Source: an uncultured Desulfobacter sp.
Lineage (GTDB): Bacteria; Desulfobacterota; Desulfobacteria; Desulfobacterales; Desulfobacteraceae
Assembly (NCBI RefSeq): GCF_963666675.1
Contig: NZ_OY762929.1
Span: 5,924,001 to 5,988,000 of the forward strand
DNA: 64,000 bases
Direction of reading: 5' to 3'
Part shown: positions 18,212 through 27,544 of the stretch, one piece after another
How positions within the stretch are numbered: position 1 is the first letter of the stretch
Layout: the number at the start of each line of letters is the position of its first letter
The notes under the pieces: generated by a model
Told to the model about the DNA's origin: nothing
The model's database searches: none
The model's input: the letters and a program-made list of their open reading frames with translations, nothing else
Position numbers and translations under genes: made by a program

Positions 18212-19273
18212 TTACGACCGGTTTTTGACAACCACGCCCCCGGATAGGGTGATAGTTTCGAGGGTGTCCTTTTTCATCTCTAAAGAAGCCGCTGTGGCGA
18301 TAATTCTAAGCGTCTGCTCCAGATTATGCATATCAAAGGTGCCGGTTACTCTTTTTTGCCCCAAATCTTCAAGTGCCAGCTTTATATTGACCTTGTGGTA
18401 AAGTGCCAGTTCCTGGAGTACATTGCTGAGCGGGGTGTTTTTAAACACAACCTGATGGTGCTGCCAGGCTAAAACCTGTTGAATATTTGATGTGCGTGGG
18501 GGGGCTAAACGCCCGGTTGAATCAATATCCGCTCCCTGTCCGGAAAGCAGCGTGAGCGCCCGGACCCGCATATCTCCCGGGCCTTTGGGTGCATTTTGTA
18601 CCTGGACTTTGCCATGATCCACATCCACAGCCACCAGACCTTTGCGGTCTTTGATATTAAAAGCTGTACCCAGAACACGTACCAGCCCCTTGGAGGTATG
18701 CACTTCAAAGGGACGTTCCGGATCAGGCTTAACGGTAAAGAAAACCTCGCCATTATTCATTTGAACCCGCCTGCATCCCTTAGTCATGCACACAGAAATA
18801 GAACTGCTTACATTCATTTGGAGAATGGAACCATCGCTTAACTTGACGGTTTTTTGTTCTCCGGCGGCGGTGGTGTAAGGATGAAATATTTTAACCGGTT
18901 CAGGGAATTGTGTTCTTAATACCGGCAGGCAGAAAAGCACCAGGATTACCAGGGAGATAAAGGCTGCGGCCAATTTTTTATTTGGTCTAAAAAACAGGTC
19001 AAACAAAGCGTTCAGGGGTGTTTTTCTTTCAGCTTCACGCTGGTGCGTTAACACTGCCCGGGGATCATATTTTTCTTCGGGTGTAAAAACAGGTTCCACC
19101 ACCCCTAAATGCTCCCAGACCTCACTCATCTGCTCAAATGCTTTACGGTTGGCAGGGTCTTTTTCCAGCCACAACTCCAGCATTTTCCGGTCTTCGGATG
19201 TAAAGGCTTTGTCTTGGGCCTGAACCAGCCGGCGTGCAGCATGTTTCAAGCGATCATCCCGTGATAAACTCAA
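18212..19273 (-). CDS. FecR-type transmembrane sigma regulator
   Basis: A 353-residue protein with an N-terminal cytoplasmic DUF4880-type helical domain (about 1-70, with LVQAQDKAFTSEDRKMLELWL). One membrane segment follows (about 98-117, KLAAAFISLVILVLFCLPVL), then the periplasmic FecR domain (about 135-250, with LSDGSILQMNVSSSISV and VRVLGTAFNIK) and a C-terminal STN-like domain (about 268-345). It should pass the signal from an STN-bearing receptor to the ECF sigma factor encoded 76 bases upstream on the same strand. The two STN receptors at 10478 and 13780 are the natural partners. A broken copy of this gene is at 16225-16743. Confidence 0.93.
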   Translation of the reverse strand: MSLSRDDRLKHAARRLVQAQDKAFTSEDRKMLELWLEKDPANRKAFEQMSEVWEHLGVVEPVFTPEEKYDPRAVLTHQREAERKTPLNALFDLFFRPNKKLAAAFISLVILVLFCLPVLRTQFPEPVKIFHPYTTAAGEQKTVKLSDGSILQMNVSSSISVCMTKGCRRVQMNNGEVFFTVKPDPERPFEVHTSKGLVRVLGTAFNIKDRKGLVAVDVDHGKVQVQNAPKGPGDMRVRALTLLSGQGADIDSTGRLAPPRTSNIQQVLAWQHHQVVFKNTPLSNVLQELALYHKVNIKLALEDLGQKRVTGTFDMHNLEQTLRIIATAASLEMKKDTLETITLSGGVVVKNRS

Positions 19274-19349
19274 GGTTATGTCCTCCTGTATATAGTATGA
19301 TGCGCCAGGGTTGAAAAACCCCTAAAAGAAAATGTAAAAAAGTTCAGCG

Positions 19350-19859
19350 CTAAGGAAGTTGAAGGTGTTTATGGAAAAAAAGAAGGGCATTGACCATGTG
19401 GTTTTCAACGGTTTTGGGTGAAATATTCAGTTGACCGGCGATCTGTTTATGGGACAATCCTTTAAACCGGTGCAGAATAAAGACCTCCCGGCACCGGGGC
19501 GGAAGCCGGTTAAGGACATTAAGGATATCGTCATTTATTTTCTGAATTTCCATAGCCTTTTCAGGCGTCGGAGTCTGTGAGATTTGTTGATCGAAATCCA
19601 AGGACTCGGAACTTATCCACTTAGAATAAAGCGCTTTGGTGCGTTTAATCTCCTTAATCAGATTTTGCGCTGTGCGCCAGATGTATCCGGCAGGAGAATC
19701 CAGTTTTACTGTGCCGTCACGGCGTACCACCCGCATGAATGTCTCCTGGGAAGCATCTGCAGCATCTTCAGGAGAATCCAGTCTCTTTAAAAAAAATCCA
19801 TAGACGTTATGATAGTGTGTGTCAAAAATCCGTTGCCACAACTGTTCCGTGTTTTTCAT
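19350..19859 (-). CDS. ECF sigma factor, FecI-like
   Basis: About 169 residues with the two expected regions: sigma-2 (YHNVYGFFLKRLDSPEDAADASQETFMRVV) and sigma-4 (LNRLPPRCREVFILHRFKGLSHKQIAGQLNISPKTVENHM). The ATG at 19859 (MKNTEQLW) is preferred, with GGGG six bases upstream; a TTG five codons earlier (19874) is also possible. It heads a minus-strand set with fecR and the STN receptors, the standard cell-surface signalling arrangement. The short helix-turn-helix end resembles FecI/PvdS relatives that transcribe iron- or metal-uptake receptor genes. The spacer to fecR is unusually long (76 bases), so fecR may have its own promoter. Confidence 0.92.
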   Translation of the reverse strand: MKNTEQLWQRIFDTHYHNVYGFFLKRLDSPEDAADASQETFMRVVRRDGTVKLDSPAGYIWRTAQNLIKEIKRTKALYSKWISSESLDFDQQISQTPTPEKAMEIQKINDDILNVLNRLPPRCREVFILHRFKGLSHKQIAGQLNISPKTVENHMVNALLFFHKHLQLP

Positions 19860-19910
19860 CAAATCCCCAACCAAGTATGAAAGTAATATCAGGCATCCCG
19901 GCTTTTTTTA

Positions 19911-20000
19911 ATAACAGCCATGGGCTGACCTGGTCTATCAGCGCCCAGACTCAGCCCACAACGAAAGTTATAAAATCAGTGTCGCTTACACAGATTTTCT
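19911..20000 (+). repeat. Structured repeat, copy B
   Basis: Copy B of the three-member element. Stem GGGCTGA (19922-19928) pairs with TCAGCCC (19951-19957). The upstream CAGCC (19915-19919) can instead pair with GGCTG, giving two mutually exclusive folds. A second hairpin with AATC-A-GTGT facing ACAC-A-GATT follows (about 19973-19996). It lies between the divergent sigma and AraC genes. Confidence 0.72.
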
Positions 20001-20030
20001 CATAAAGGATTTTTATTAGACATATAAAGG

Positions 20031-20064
20031 TTATTATGTCAATAAAAGTTAGCTGACATAATAA
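20031..20064. promoter_or_regulatory. Perfect 10-bp inverted repeat, candidate operator
   Basis: TTATTATGTC (20031-20040) faces GACATAATAA (20055-20064) across 14 bases, and a further direct half-site GACATATAA starts at 20019. The site is 60 bases before the AraC start and about 170 bases from the divergent sigma gene. The dyad and extra half-site fit a dimeric regulator binding site, possibly for the adjacent AraC protein or a Fur-like metal regulator. Confidence 0.5.
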
Positions 20065-20123
20065 ATTATAAAAATATAATATATTTTTAATTTTATGACT
20101 ATTTAACGAAGAACTTACAATAT

Positions 20124-21062
20124 ATGAAAAAAATTACCATTATCCCCTCACCATCTGCCGAAGTCCCCGGGCAATTCATCTACCACCTTCCCGAACGGAT
20201 CGGCAGCGGTGTCGCATACATCGATACATTTGCCTCGGGCCTGGGACTGGTATACACCAACGTGCAGCTTAAAGAAAAAATCAGAACTGTCACTGAAACA
20301 ACGAATTGGGGGTTCGGGATCGGTTTCAGCTTAAAAGGCTATTCCAGAGTACATAACTCGGCGCTTCAAGGCGACTTTCCTATTGAAGCCGGGAAAAGCG
20401 GCCACTCTTCCTTTCCGGGGAGCACGGTCTTGACAGAAGACATCGGTCCCGGTCGGCGGGTTAAAATCAATATTGTTTTTGACGCCGGGGTATTATCGGA
20501 TTTCGCAAGGGATGATGAAGAGGCCTTTCTTCCTTTTTTACAGAGATTTAAGGATCAGATTCCTTTTGTGAATCATGACAGAATCCTGCCCCATATGCAC
20601 CAGGCCTTGAATCAAGTCCTGACCTGCCCCTACACCGGGAAAACCCGGGCCTTATTCCTGGAGAGTAAGGCACTGGAGCTTATGGCCTACAAACTGGAAC
20701 AGATCAAAACCAAGACCCGCCCTTCCTTGCGGCAATACGGTGTTAGTCCATATGACATCGAACGGATACGCCACGCTGCCGGACGTTTGCGTCATGATCC
20801 GGTGAATCCCCCGGACATCACAACCCTTGCCGTAGCAGCGGGAATGAGCCGAAGCAAATTCTACCGGTGTTTCAAACAGGTTTACGGGCACTCCCCCCTG
20901 GATCACCTGCGCAACCACCGGCTTCAGCTGGCCAAAATTTTTTTGAGCACTGGAAAGCACAATGTTACCGAGGCAGCCTATGCCGTGGGCTACAGCAATC
21001 TGAGCTATTTTGCCAGAATTTTCACTGCCCAGTTCGGCATCTCTCCCCACAAAGTATTCTGA
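20124..21062 (+). CDS. AraC-family regulator, PchR-like
   Basis: A 312-residue regulator with an N-terminal sensing domain (about 1-200) and a C-terminal AraC DNA-binding domain. The first helix-turn-helix is ITTLAVAAGMSRSKFYRCFK and the second VTEAAYAVGYSNLSYFARIF, followed by the typical QFGISPHKVF end. It resembles siderophore-responsive PchR/YbtA activators and the second AraC protein in this window (9257-10267). The plain TonB receptor at 21185 follows on the same strand after 122 bases, and is its probable target. A candidate operator and one copy of the structured repeat lie upstream. Confidence 0.9.
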   Translation: MKKITIIPSPSAEVPGQFIYHLPERIGSGVAYIDTFASGLGLVYTNVQLKEKIRTVTETTNWGFGIGFSLKGYSRVHNSALQGDFPIEAGKSGHSSFPGSTVLTEDIGPGRRVKINIVFDAGVLSDFARDDEEAFLPFLQRFKDQIPFVNHDRILPHMHQALNQVLTCPYTGKTRALFLESKALELMAYKLEQIKTKTRPSLRQYGVSPYDIERIRHAAGRLRHDPVNPPDITTLAVAAGMSRSKFYRCFKQVYGHSPLDHLRNHRLQLAKIFLSTGKHNVTEAAYAVGYSNLSYFARIFTAQFGISPHKVF

Positions 21063-21184
21063 TCCGCAGATCCTGATATCAAATTGACACAATAGGATCG
21101 AAACTTGAGACAAATGGATTAGCTCGCCTTTTAAAGTTAGGTTAAACAAAAGAAGCATTTAAACATTACCAAGGAGGAGAGAAG

Positions 21185-23227
21185 ATGAATTGTTTGCGTA
21201 GCTGGATTTTGAAAGGTTTTCTAATCGTTTGGTGCATGACAACCACAGGGATAGCTGAAGCACAGGATACGCTAAGTATAGAAGAGATAACGGTAACGGC
21301 ACAAAAACAAGAGCAAAGCGTTCAGGACGTACCCATGGCGATTACTGCATTCACAGGCCAGGGAATTGAGGACGCAAAAATTGAATCCTTGTCTGATCTG
21401 GCTGATCTTGTCCCCAGTTTAATGGTATTTAACTTAGGCAAAATCGGCATGAATACACCAAGCATGAGAGGCATTCATGCCCCCTATAGCACGTTTCTGC
21501 TTTCCACCGGACTTTTTATAGACGGTGTTCCGGTCCAGTCGATGCTTGGATTTGAGACTACATTTCTTGATATTGAACGGGTAGAGGTCCTCAGGGGTCC
21601 TCAGGGAACCTTGTATGGGAAAAACTCGGAAGCAGGTGTAATCAATATCATTACCCGGCAACCGGACAACAATTTCCGGGGGAGCCTGTCCGCCAATATC
21701 GGCACATGGCTATCTTCCGGGACAGATGACCCTTTAACCCAAGCCTACACCGTCAAACTCAGCGGTCCCATTCAAACAGATAAACTTTTTGTCGGGATTG
21801 CCGGAAAGTTCCTCCAGCAAGACGGTACCATCAAAAATACGGAAACCGGGGATGATGAGGATAATAGAGAACACTGGTTTGGCAGGGCACATCTGCGCTG
21901 GACACCCACAGATCAATTGGATATCTCTATTATTGCATCACAACTCCAATATGACGGAGGCGGGGGACATGGCAACCTGACAGAATATGGGGCATCTAAT
22001 TATGGAGTGCCGACACCCGATTATCGCAAGATCTCTTCAAATTTAGAGGGTGAAAACACTAGTTCAGAACAAACCCAATCCCTTAACATTAAGTATGAGA
22101 TCAACGACGCGTTTGAATTGACGTCTGTAACGGCGAGGAGAGTCTATAATGACGATGCCAACAGGGATTTTGATTACACCAGCGCAACCTTATGGCATTC
22201 ATTTAAAGACAACCAATACACTACGTTGTCCCAGGAACTGCGCCTGAGCTATGACAATGGCGGCGTGAAGTGGATTGCAGGTGTCTACGGTGATAAGGAT
22301 AAGCAAAATTACGACGTTGAGGGGCATTATGCCGACGGGATCTCTTATACGGACGAGGATATCGATGGAAACACCTATGCTGTTTTTACCAATCTGACCT
22401 ATCCGCTGTCCCAACGGTTCAACCTTGTGGGCGGTTTGCGCTACGAGACAACGAAAAAAGACCTTCAAGATCATCTCAACGCAAGGCAGGCCAATGATTC
22501 ATGGGATGACATAAGTCCCAAGTTTGCCCTGGAATACCGTCCTTTACCGGGAACTATGACTTACTTAAGCGTATCCAAAGGATACCGCGCCGGCGGATTT
22601 AATTTTGGATCTACAAATCCGGAATACGACACCTTTGATGAAGAGGAACTATGGTCCTATGAAATCGGAGTAAAAAATACCTTTTTTAATAATAGATTGA
22701 TCGTGAACGCCAGTATTTATCTGATGGATATTTCCGATATGCAGGTGGTGGAACAGATTTCAGAATTTGAATCTTATGTAACCAACGCAGCCGAAGCAAC
22801 CGGTAAGGGGATTGAATTGGAGTTGACGGGCAAAATCACCGCCGGACTGACCGTGACAGCCGGTTTCGGCTATACCCACATTGAATTTGACGATTATAAG
22901 GATGCTAAAGGAAATTACCAGGGGAACAAAACGACTTACGCGCCGGAGTATACATTTAATATCGGCGCCCAATACCGTTGGGAAAAGGGCTTTTATGCCA
23001 GGGCGGATTTGATTGGTTATGGTGAAATGTATACGGACAGAGCCAACAAATATAAACGGGATGCTTACCAAATCGTCAACGCCAAAATCGGGTATGAGGC
23101 AGAGCATTATGATATCTACCTTTACGGCAAAAATATTTTTGACGAAAGATACGATACTTATGACAGTACTTCCATCAACTATAGTGACCCGGGAGAGGTC
23201 GGCCTTCAGGTGACCTACCGTTTCTAA
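21185..23227 (+). CDS. TonB-dependent outer-membrane receptor (no STN domain)
   Basis: A 680-residue receptor. The signal peptide (about 1-28, ending IAEAQD) is followed by the TonB box (EEITVTAQK), plug (VPMAITAFTGQGIEDAK, RVEVLRGPQGTLYGKNS) and barrel ending VGLQVTYRF. It is closest in layout to the receptor at 7224-9260: the plug boundary and closing strands match, and both lack STN. A strong AAGGAGGAGA ribosome site precedes the ATG. It sits between an AraC regulator and a DUF4198 gene on the same strand, forming a likely regulator-receptor-periplasmic protein unit. Confidence 0.93.
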   Translation: MNCLRSWILKGFLIVWCMTTTGIAEAQDTLSIEEITVTAQKQEQSVQDVPMAITAFTGQGIEDAKIESLSDLADLVPSLMVFNLGKIGMNTPSMRGIHAPYSTFLLSTGLFIDGVPVQSMLGFETTFLDIERVEVLRGPQGTLYGKNSEAGVINIITRQPDNNFRGSLSANIGTWLSSGTDDPLTQAYTVKLSGPIQTDKLFVGIAGKFLQQDGTIKNTETGDDEDNREHWFGRAHLRWTPTDQLDISIIASQLQYDGGGGHGNLTEYGASNYGVPTPDYRKISSNLEGENTSSEQTQSLNIKYEINDAFELTSVTARRVYNDDANRDFDYTSATLWHSFKDNQYTTLSQELRLSYDNGGVKWIAGVYGDKDKQNYDVEGHYADGISYTDEDIDGNTYAVFTNLTYPLSQRFNLVGGLRYETTKKDLQDHLNARQANDSWDDISPKFALEYRPLPGTMTYLSVSKGYRAGGFNFGSTNPEYDTFDEEELWSYEIGVKNTFFNNRLIVNASIYLMDISDMQVVEQISEFESYVTNAAEATGKGIELELTGKITAGLTVTAGFGYTHIEFDDYKDAKGNYQGNKTTYAPEYTFNIGAQYRWEKGFYARADLIGYGEMYTDRANKYKRDAYQIVNAKIGYEAEHYDIYLYGKNIFDERYDTYDSTSINYSDPGEVGLQVTYRF

Positions 23228-23293
23228 GATGGCATGATTCTCTGTATAAAAGAACCTTAAAAACACCCTTTTTATCTTCAAAGAGAGGATGTT

Positions 23294-24181
23294 ATGAAAA
23301 ACATATTCTGTATCTCAATTATCACACTGTTTCTAACGACTTCAACTGTAGGTGCCCACTCATTATGGGTAAACTGCTTTGACTCCACCAAGATTCACCA
23401 GCCGGGCCATGCAACCATATCCCTTGGATGGGGCCATACCATGCCCATTGACGACATGCCCAACAGCGTTATGGCCAAACTGAACATTGCGGAATTTAAC
23501 CTGGCAGATCCTGCCGGAAATAGAAACAAATTGTACAAGCCTGAACCTAAAACCGTAAAAGCATTTAAAAGCAATGCGAATTATGATCTGTATATATCTG
23601 ATGTTGCCAATCAGCAGATTGCGTTGAAAAAAGAAACCAAACAAGGGGTTTACCTGATTGCGGCCGTATCCCAAAAAGCCACGTATACCCAATATATTGA
23701 TACAAAGGGCAGGACCAGGTTTGCCCTTAAACCCATGGATGCAATTGATGGTATTCAAAAAGTATTGTCCTCTGTGCAGTACCAGGCGTTTGCCAAGTCT
23801 TACCTGGCCGTAGGCAAGTGGACCATGCCCAGGCCTGCGGGCCATGATCTTGAAATTACGCCTTTAACGGATCTTTCCCGTGTAAAACCGGGCGATATGG
23901 TGGAATTTGATGTTCGTTTCCATGGAAAGCCCATGACCTGGGGGCCTAACAGCCAGTCTTATATAACAGGCTACAGCCCTTCATTTGGCGGGGAGAGATT
24001 TGCTGTCTTCTCTATGGTATTGGAGGGTAAAGCGCAATTTAAGGTGCAAAATGCCGGACAATGGCGGGTGAATATTCTTAGTTCCAAAATGGTCACTCAG
24101 GATGGCCCGTTAAAAGACTTGTACGGCAAAGTAAAGACCGTCAATAATGCCGCTACATTAACGTTCACGGTAAGACCTTAA
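23294..24181 (+). CDS. Exported DUF4198 protein, probable metal-uptake accessory
   Basis: A 295-residue protein with a signal peptide (about 1-20, ending STVGAHS) and the family's typical beginning of the mature chain, AHSLWVN, then SLGWGHTMPIDDM. The rest is predicted beta-rich, with DLEITPLTDLSRVKPGDMVEFDVRFHGKP near 175-205. DUF4198 proteins are periplasmic or outer-membrane-linked and frequently encoded beside TonB receptors or nickel/cobalt (NikM-like) importers. The mature N-terminal His and GWGH motif may bind metal. It follows the receptor gene after 66 bases with an AGAGGATG ribosome site and ends the transcription unit at a strong terminator. Confidence 0.85.
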   Translation: MKNIFCISIITLFLTTSTVGAHSLWVNCFDSTKIHQPGHATISLGWGHTMPIDDMPNSVMAKLNIAEFNLADPAGNRNKLYKPEPKTVKAFKSNANYDLYISDVANQQIALKKETKQGVYLIAAVSQKATYTQYIDTKGRTRFALKPMDAIDGIQKVLSSVQYQAFAKSYLAVGKWTMPRPAGHDLEITPLTDLSRVKPGDMVEFDVRFHGKPMTWGPNSQSYITGYSPSFGGERFAVFSMVLEGKAQFKVQNAGQWRVNILSSKMVTQDGPLKDLYGKVKTVNNAATLTFTVRP

Positions 24182-24186
24182 AAAAA

Positions 24187-24232
24187 TTTCAGGCGCTTGA
24201 AAATTCATTTCAAGCGCCTGAAAATATTTTTT
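24187..24232 (+). terminator. Rho-independent terminator after the DUF4198 gene
   Basis: Perfect 16-base arms TTTCAGGCGCTTGAAA and its complement (24187-24202 and 24208-24223) with a 5-base loop are followed by ATATTTTTT. It starts 6 bases after the stop codon. The symmetry could also serve the convergent M16 protease gene that ends at 24288. Confidence 0.9.
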
Positions 24233-24287
24233 ATCCACATTTACGGACGGCGGATTTCAGCCGATTTATCAATTACCAAACATTCTC

Positions 24288-27272
24288 TTAGATTTTATGA
24301 AGGACCAGCGGTTCACGCCCTTCTGCCTCCAGTTCCCGGTTGGCCTGTTCAAGCAGCGGTTGTGAGGAAATTACGGAAATACCTTTGGCTGTGTCCTCCC
24401 GGACAAAATACCGGCCTGCCGTTTCCATGACCTTTTGCTTGTCCATACCCAGCAAAGCATCCTTGAACCCTTTGCGGATCTCATCGGACAATTTGGTTAT
24501 CCTGCGATAAAACGCTTTCATGGCGGAAGGTGCCGGCGTTTCAGGCTTATCAATTTCCGAACAAACCTGAAGGATGGCTTCTTTTACGTCTGTTTCGGTG
24601 AACCCTCCCCGGGTGATGAAATCACAGGCATCTGCATAAACATCCAGGGTGCGCTTGATATGGGGATCACGGTAGGAACCAAATGAAAAAATACCCTCTT
24701 CCATGTTGTACAAAGCAAATCCGCCGTATGCCCCGCCTTTTTCCCGGATTTCACGGTGTAAAAACAAGGAACGCAAAAGCTTGGCAATCACGGACAGGAC
24801 CGGTGAATCTTCATGGGAAATGCGCACCGCTTTAAAAGACTGTCCCACAAAGGAGACGGCGGTATTGGTCATCCAGCCGTCGTAGGGCCGCTGGGCATCG
24901 CTTTTGATCTGTGGTGTATGAAACGCCTGGCTGCTGCCGTTGGGCAGGTTGTCGTAAATCCTTGCAATATGCTTATCCGCCTGGACCATGGACGGAACAG
25001 ATCCGATAACGGCAGGTTTAAAATTATCTTTTCTCATGACTGCGGCAGCCATGGCAGACAAGTTCTCTTCCAATTCACCCAAAGCCTGGGCACCTGTTTT
25101 CTCATGACTCACCCTGGCGGCAAGATCCTTAATCTGGGTGTATTGGGCAATGCCGTGCCACAATTCATTGATACCGGCTGCCGTTGACAGATGCCGGGCA
25201 GACAGGGTGATGGCATACCTGTGTCCGGATCCGACGATTGAGGCTTCAAGACCGGCCTGGTATTGTAAAATCAAGCTTTTGAGCCGGTCATGATCCTTAA
25301 AACTGCCGGCGTTGATATACTCATCCACCATATCAAAGAGATGGTCAATATTCCGGTCCAGGGCCTTTCCCTGCAACGCCAGAAAGGAGTGACCTTCGCC
25401 CTTGTGGTCAAAATGGGTACCGGAAAAAGGAGATATGGAGATACCGCCGGTATAAAGGTCCATGCGTTCGGCCATCTGCACATAGGAAGAGTTCTTTGTG
25501 CCGGCATTGGTAAATGCCCGGGCAAAAAACGGCACCATGGGGAAAAGATCCGGTGCAATGTTTCCGGCACCTGCGGGACAGGTAAAATAGAGAATACCTG
25601 AAGTGGCCTTGTCAAAGGCTGTAGCGCAGGTGACCCCTGTTACGGTGTCGGGGTGAACGATTTCAATATCAGGGGGTACATCTTCCAGGGCCAGGGTGGG
25701 CAGTACATCCAGATCTTCCTCTGTTTCCTGAAGTACTTTCAGGGCTGCCGCATCTTTGTCGATCTGCGCCAACTCTTCGTCATTCAAGGATTTTTGCAAT
25801 TTTTGAAGTTCCTGGCGCACGCTTTCAGCCTCACGGGCTTCAATCCCCTCATCCGGCGCCAGGGTAAAAAGCAGTCTATGCTGATTATCCAGAAAATACC
25901 GCCGAATCCGTTCCTCCAGAAACCGTCCTTTGGCCAGTTCTTCCTGCAGTCTTTTTAAATCATCGTCAATGTTAACGGCACTTACAGGATCACCTTCATG
26001 GATGAGGACCGACGCCACGCCCATAATCAGTTTGATGCCGTAGGGGTATGGTGTATTGGTGATTTCCTTGCGGGAAAATTCGATCTGGTGGATGGCAGAA
26101 TCGATCAAATGTTTATCAATACCTTTGTCCGCCAACGTCCCAAGGGTATCGAAAATAATTTTTTCCACTTTGGGAACGGCGGATTCTTCGATATCTTTCA
26201 ACCCGCAGACAAACATGGTGTCCCGGTTATCGGAATCAAACCCCGTACCGTCACACAGGGCAGAACCCAGGCCGCTGTCAATGAGTGCTTTTCTCAAGGG
26301 AGATGCTGAATTTCCAAGGAGAATCTGTTCAAGCACCGCCATGACCATCACTTCAAAATGATCGGCGATATCCGGGGTCAGCCAGGCCACACACCCCTGG
26401 TATTTGGTGGTGATATTATCCGGATCTGAGTAGGCATATGTCTGAGTCATGGATTTAGGCGTCTGCCACCTGGGCTGGGAAGGCACCCGGGTATCCATAT
26501 CAAGAAAATCAAATCGGCGGAGGACCTTGTCTTCAATAAATTGTAAACTCTCTTCCAGGGGCAAATCGCCATAGGTATAAAAATAACTGTTGGACGGATG
26601 ATAGTATGTTGCGTGAAAGGCCTTAAGTTCCTCGTGGGTGAGTTTTGGAATGTCTGCGGGTTCACCGCCGGAATTATTGGCATAGGTGGTATCCGGGTAA
26701 AGTCCTTTGAGCAGGGCCCGGGACATGACCTGGCCGGGTGAGGACATGGCGCCTTTCATCTCATTGTAGACCACCCCTTTATACACCAGTTCAGGTTCAT
26801 CGTTTTCCCGGGGTTCCAGTTCAAGCCGATGACCTTCCTGCTTGAAGCTGAGACGATCAATACTCGGAAAGAATGCAGCATCCAGATAGACATCCATCAG
26901 GTTGTAATAATCTTTTTTATTCTGGGTGGAAAACGGATACATGGTCCAGTCCGATGCAGTGAATGCATTCATAAAGGTGGACAGGCTTCGTTTAAGCATG
27001 GAGAAAAAAGGGTCACGGACCTTGTATTTTTCGGATCCGCACAGCACGGTGTGCTCCAGAATATGGGCAACCCCGGTGGAGTCCGTGGGAACGGTTCTGA
27101 AAAACACCCCGAAGGTATTTTCCTTATCTTCATTGGCAATGTGGATGTGAACCGCTTTTGTCTTCTCGTGGACCAGCTGGATGAGATGGGCGTTAATTGC
27201 AGGCAGGTGCGATACCTGTTGGATTGTGTAGCCGCCGATGGCCTGCCCGGGCGTAAATGCAGTCTGATTCAT
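24288..27272 (-). CDS. M16C metallopeptidase, presequence-protease (PreP)-like
   Basis: A 994-residue zinc protease of the M16 family with the inverted zinc site HILEH (about 70-74). A catalytic-domain region DPFFSMLKRSLSTFMNAFTASDWTMYPFSTQN (given here only as a position, about 86-117) and the M16C-associated linker region around 470-700 are present. Enzymes of this group form a closed clamshell that degrades short unfolded peptides; mitochondrial PreP removes targeting peptides and bacterial homologues are cytoplasmic peptide scavengers. There is no signal peptide, consistent with a cytoplasmic role. The size matches PreP/Cym1 rather than the shorter PqqL or processing peptidases. No operon partner is evident. 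Confidence 0.92.
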   Translation of the reverse strand: MNQTAFTPGQAIGGYTIQQVSHLPAINAHLIQLVHEKTKAVHIHIANEDKENTFGVFFRTVPTDSTGVAHILEHTVLCGSEKYKVRDPFFSMLKRSLSTFMNAFTASDWTMYPFSTQNKKDYYNLMDVYLDAAFFPSIDRLSFKQEGHRLELEPRENDEPELVYKGVVYNEMKGAMSSPGQVMSRALLKGLYPDTTYANNSGGEPADIPKLTHEELKAFHATYYHPSNSYFYTYGDLPLEESLQFIEDKVLRRFDFLDMDTRVPSQPRWQTPKSMTQTYAYSDPDNITTKYQGCVAWLTPDIADHFEVMVMAVLEQILLGNSASPLRKALIDSGLGSALCDGTGFDSDNRDTMFVCGLKDIEESAVPKVEKIIFDTLGTLADKGIDKHLIDSAIHQIEFSRKEITNTPYPYGIKLIMGVASVLIHEGDPVSAVNIDDDLKRLQEELAKGRFLEERIRRYFLDNQHRLLFTLAPDEGIEAREAESVRQELQKLQKSLNDEELAQIDKDAAALKVLQETEEDLDVLPTLALEDVPPDIEIVHPDTVTGVTCATAFDKATSGILYFTCPAGAGNIAPDLFPMVPFFARAFTNAGTKNSSYVQMAERMDLYTGGISISPFSGTHFDHKGEGHSFLALQGKALDRNIDHLFDMVDEYINAGSFKDHDRLKSLILQYQAGLEASIVGSGHRYAITLSARHLSTAAGINELWHGIAQYTQIKDLAARVSHEKTGAQALGELEENLSAMAAAVMRKDNFKPAVIGSVPSMVQADKHIARIYDNLPNGSSQAFHTPQIKSDAQRPYDGWMTNTAVSFVGQSFKAVRISHEDSPVLSVIAKLLRSLFLHREIREKGGAYGGFALYNMEEGIFSFGSYRDPHIKRTLDVYADACDFITRGGFTETDVKEAILQVCSEIDKPETPAPSAMKAFYRRITKLSDEIRKGFKDALLGMDKQKVMETAGRYFVREDTAKGISVISSQPLLEQANRELEAEGREPLVLHKI

Positions 27273-27544
27273 ATATTTTCCTGTTAAAGGTTTCCCTGAA
27301 CCGTTTCAGGCCCATGGTCAAAGTTAAATCCGCCGCCGATACGCCGTAATTTAAGTCTCCTTTACTTCACGTCAACCCAAAAGGGGAATCAAACCATTCC
27401 TGATCCAGGTTAACGTGATAACGAAGGTTACTTAAAAAAATAAGCAATCGGGTGATTTTGCTTTGGGCATGGGCCTTATTTCGCATGTGTTATGGACTTA
27501 CGAATAAAGTAATTCCAGGCTAATCAAAAAATCATGTAATAAAT

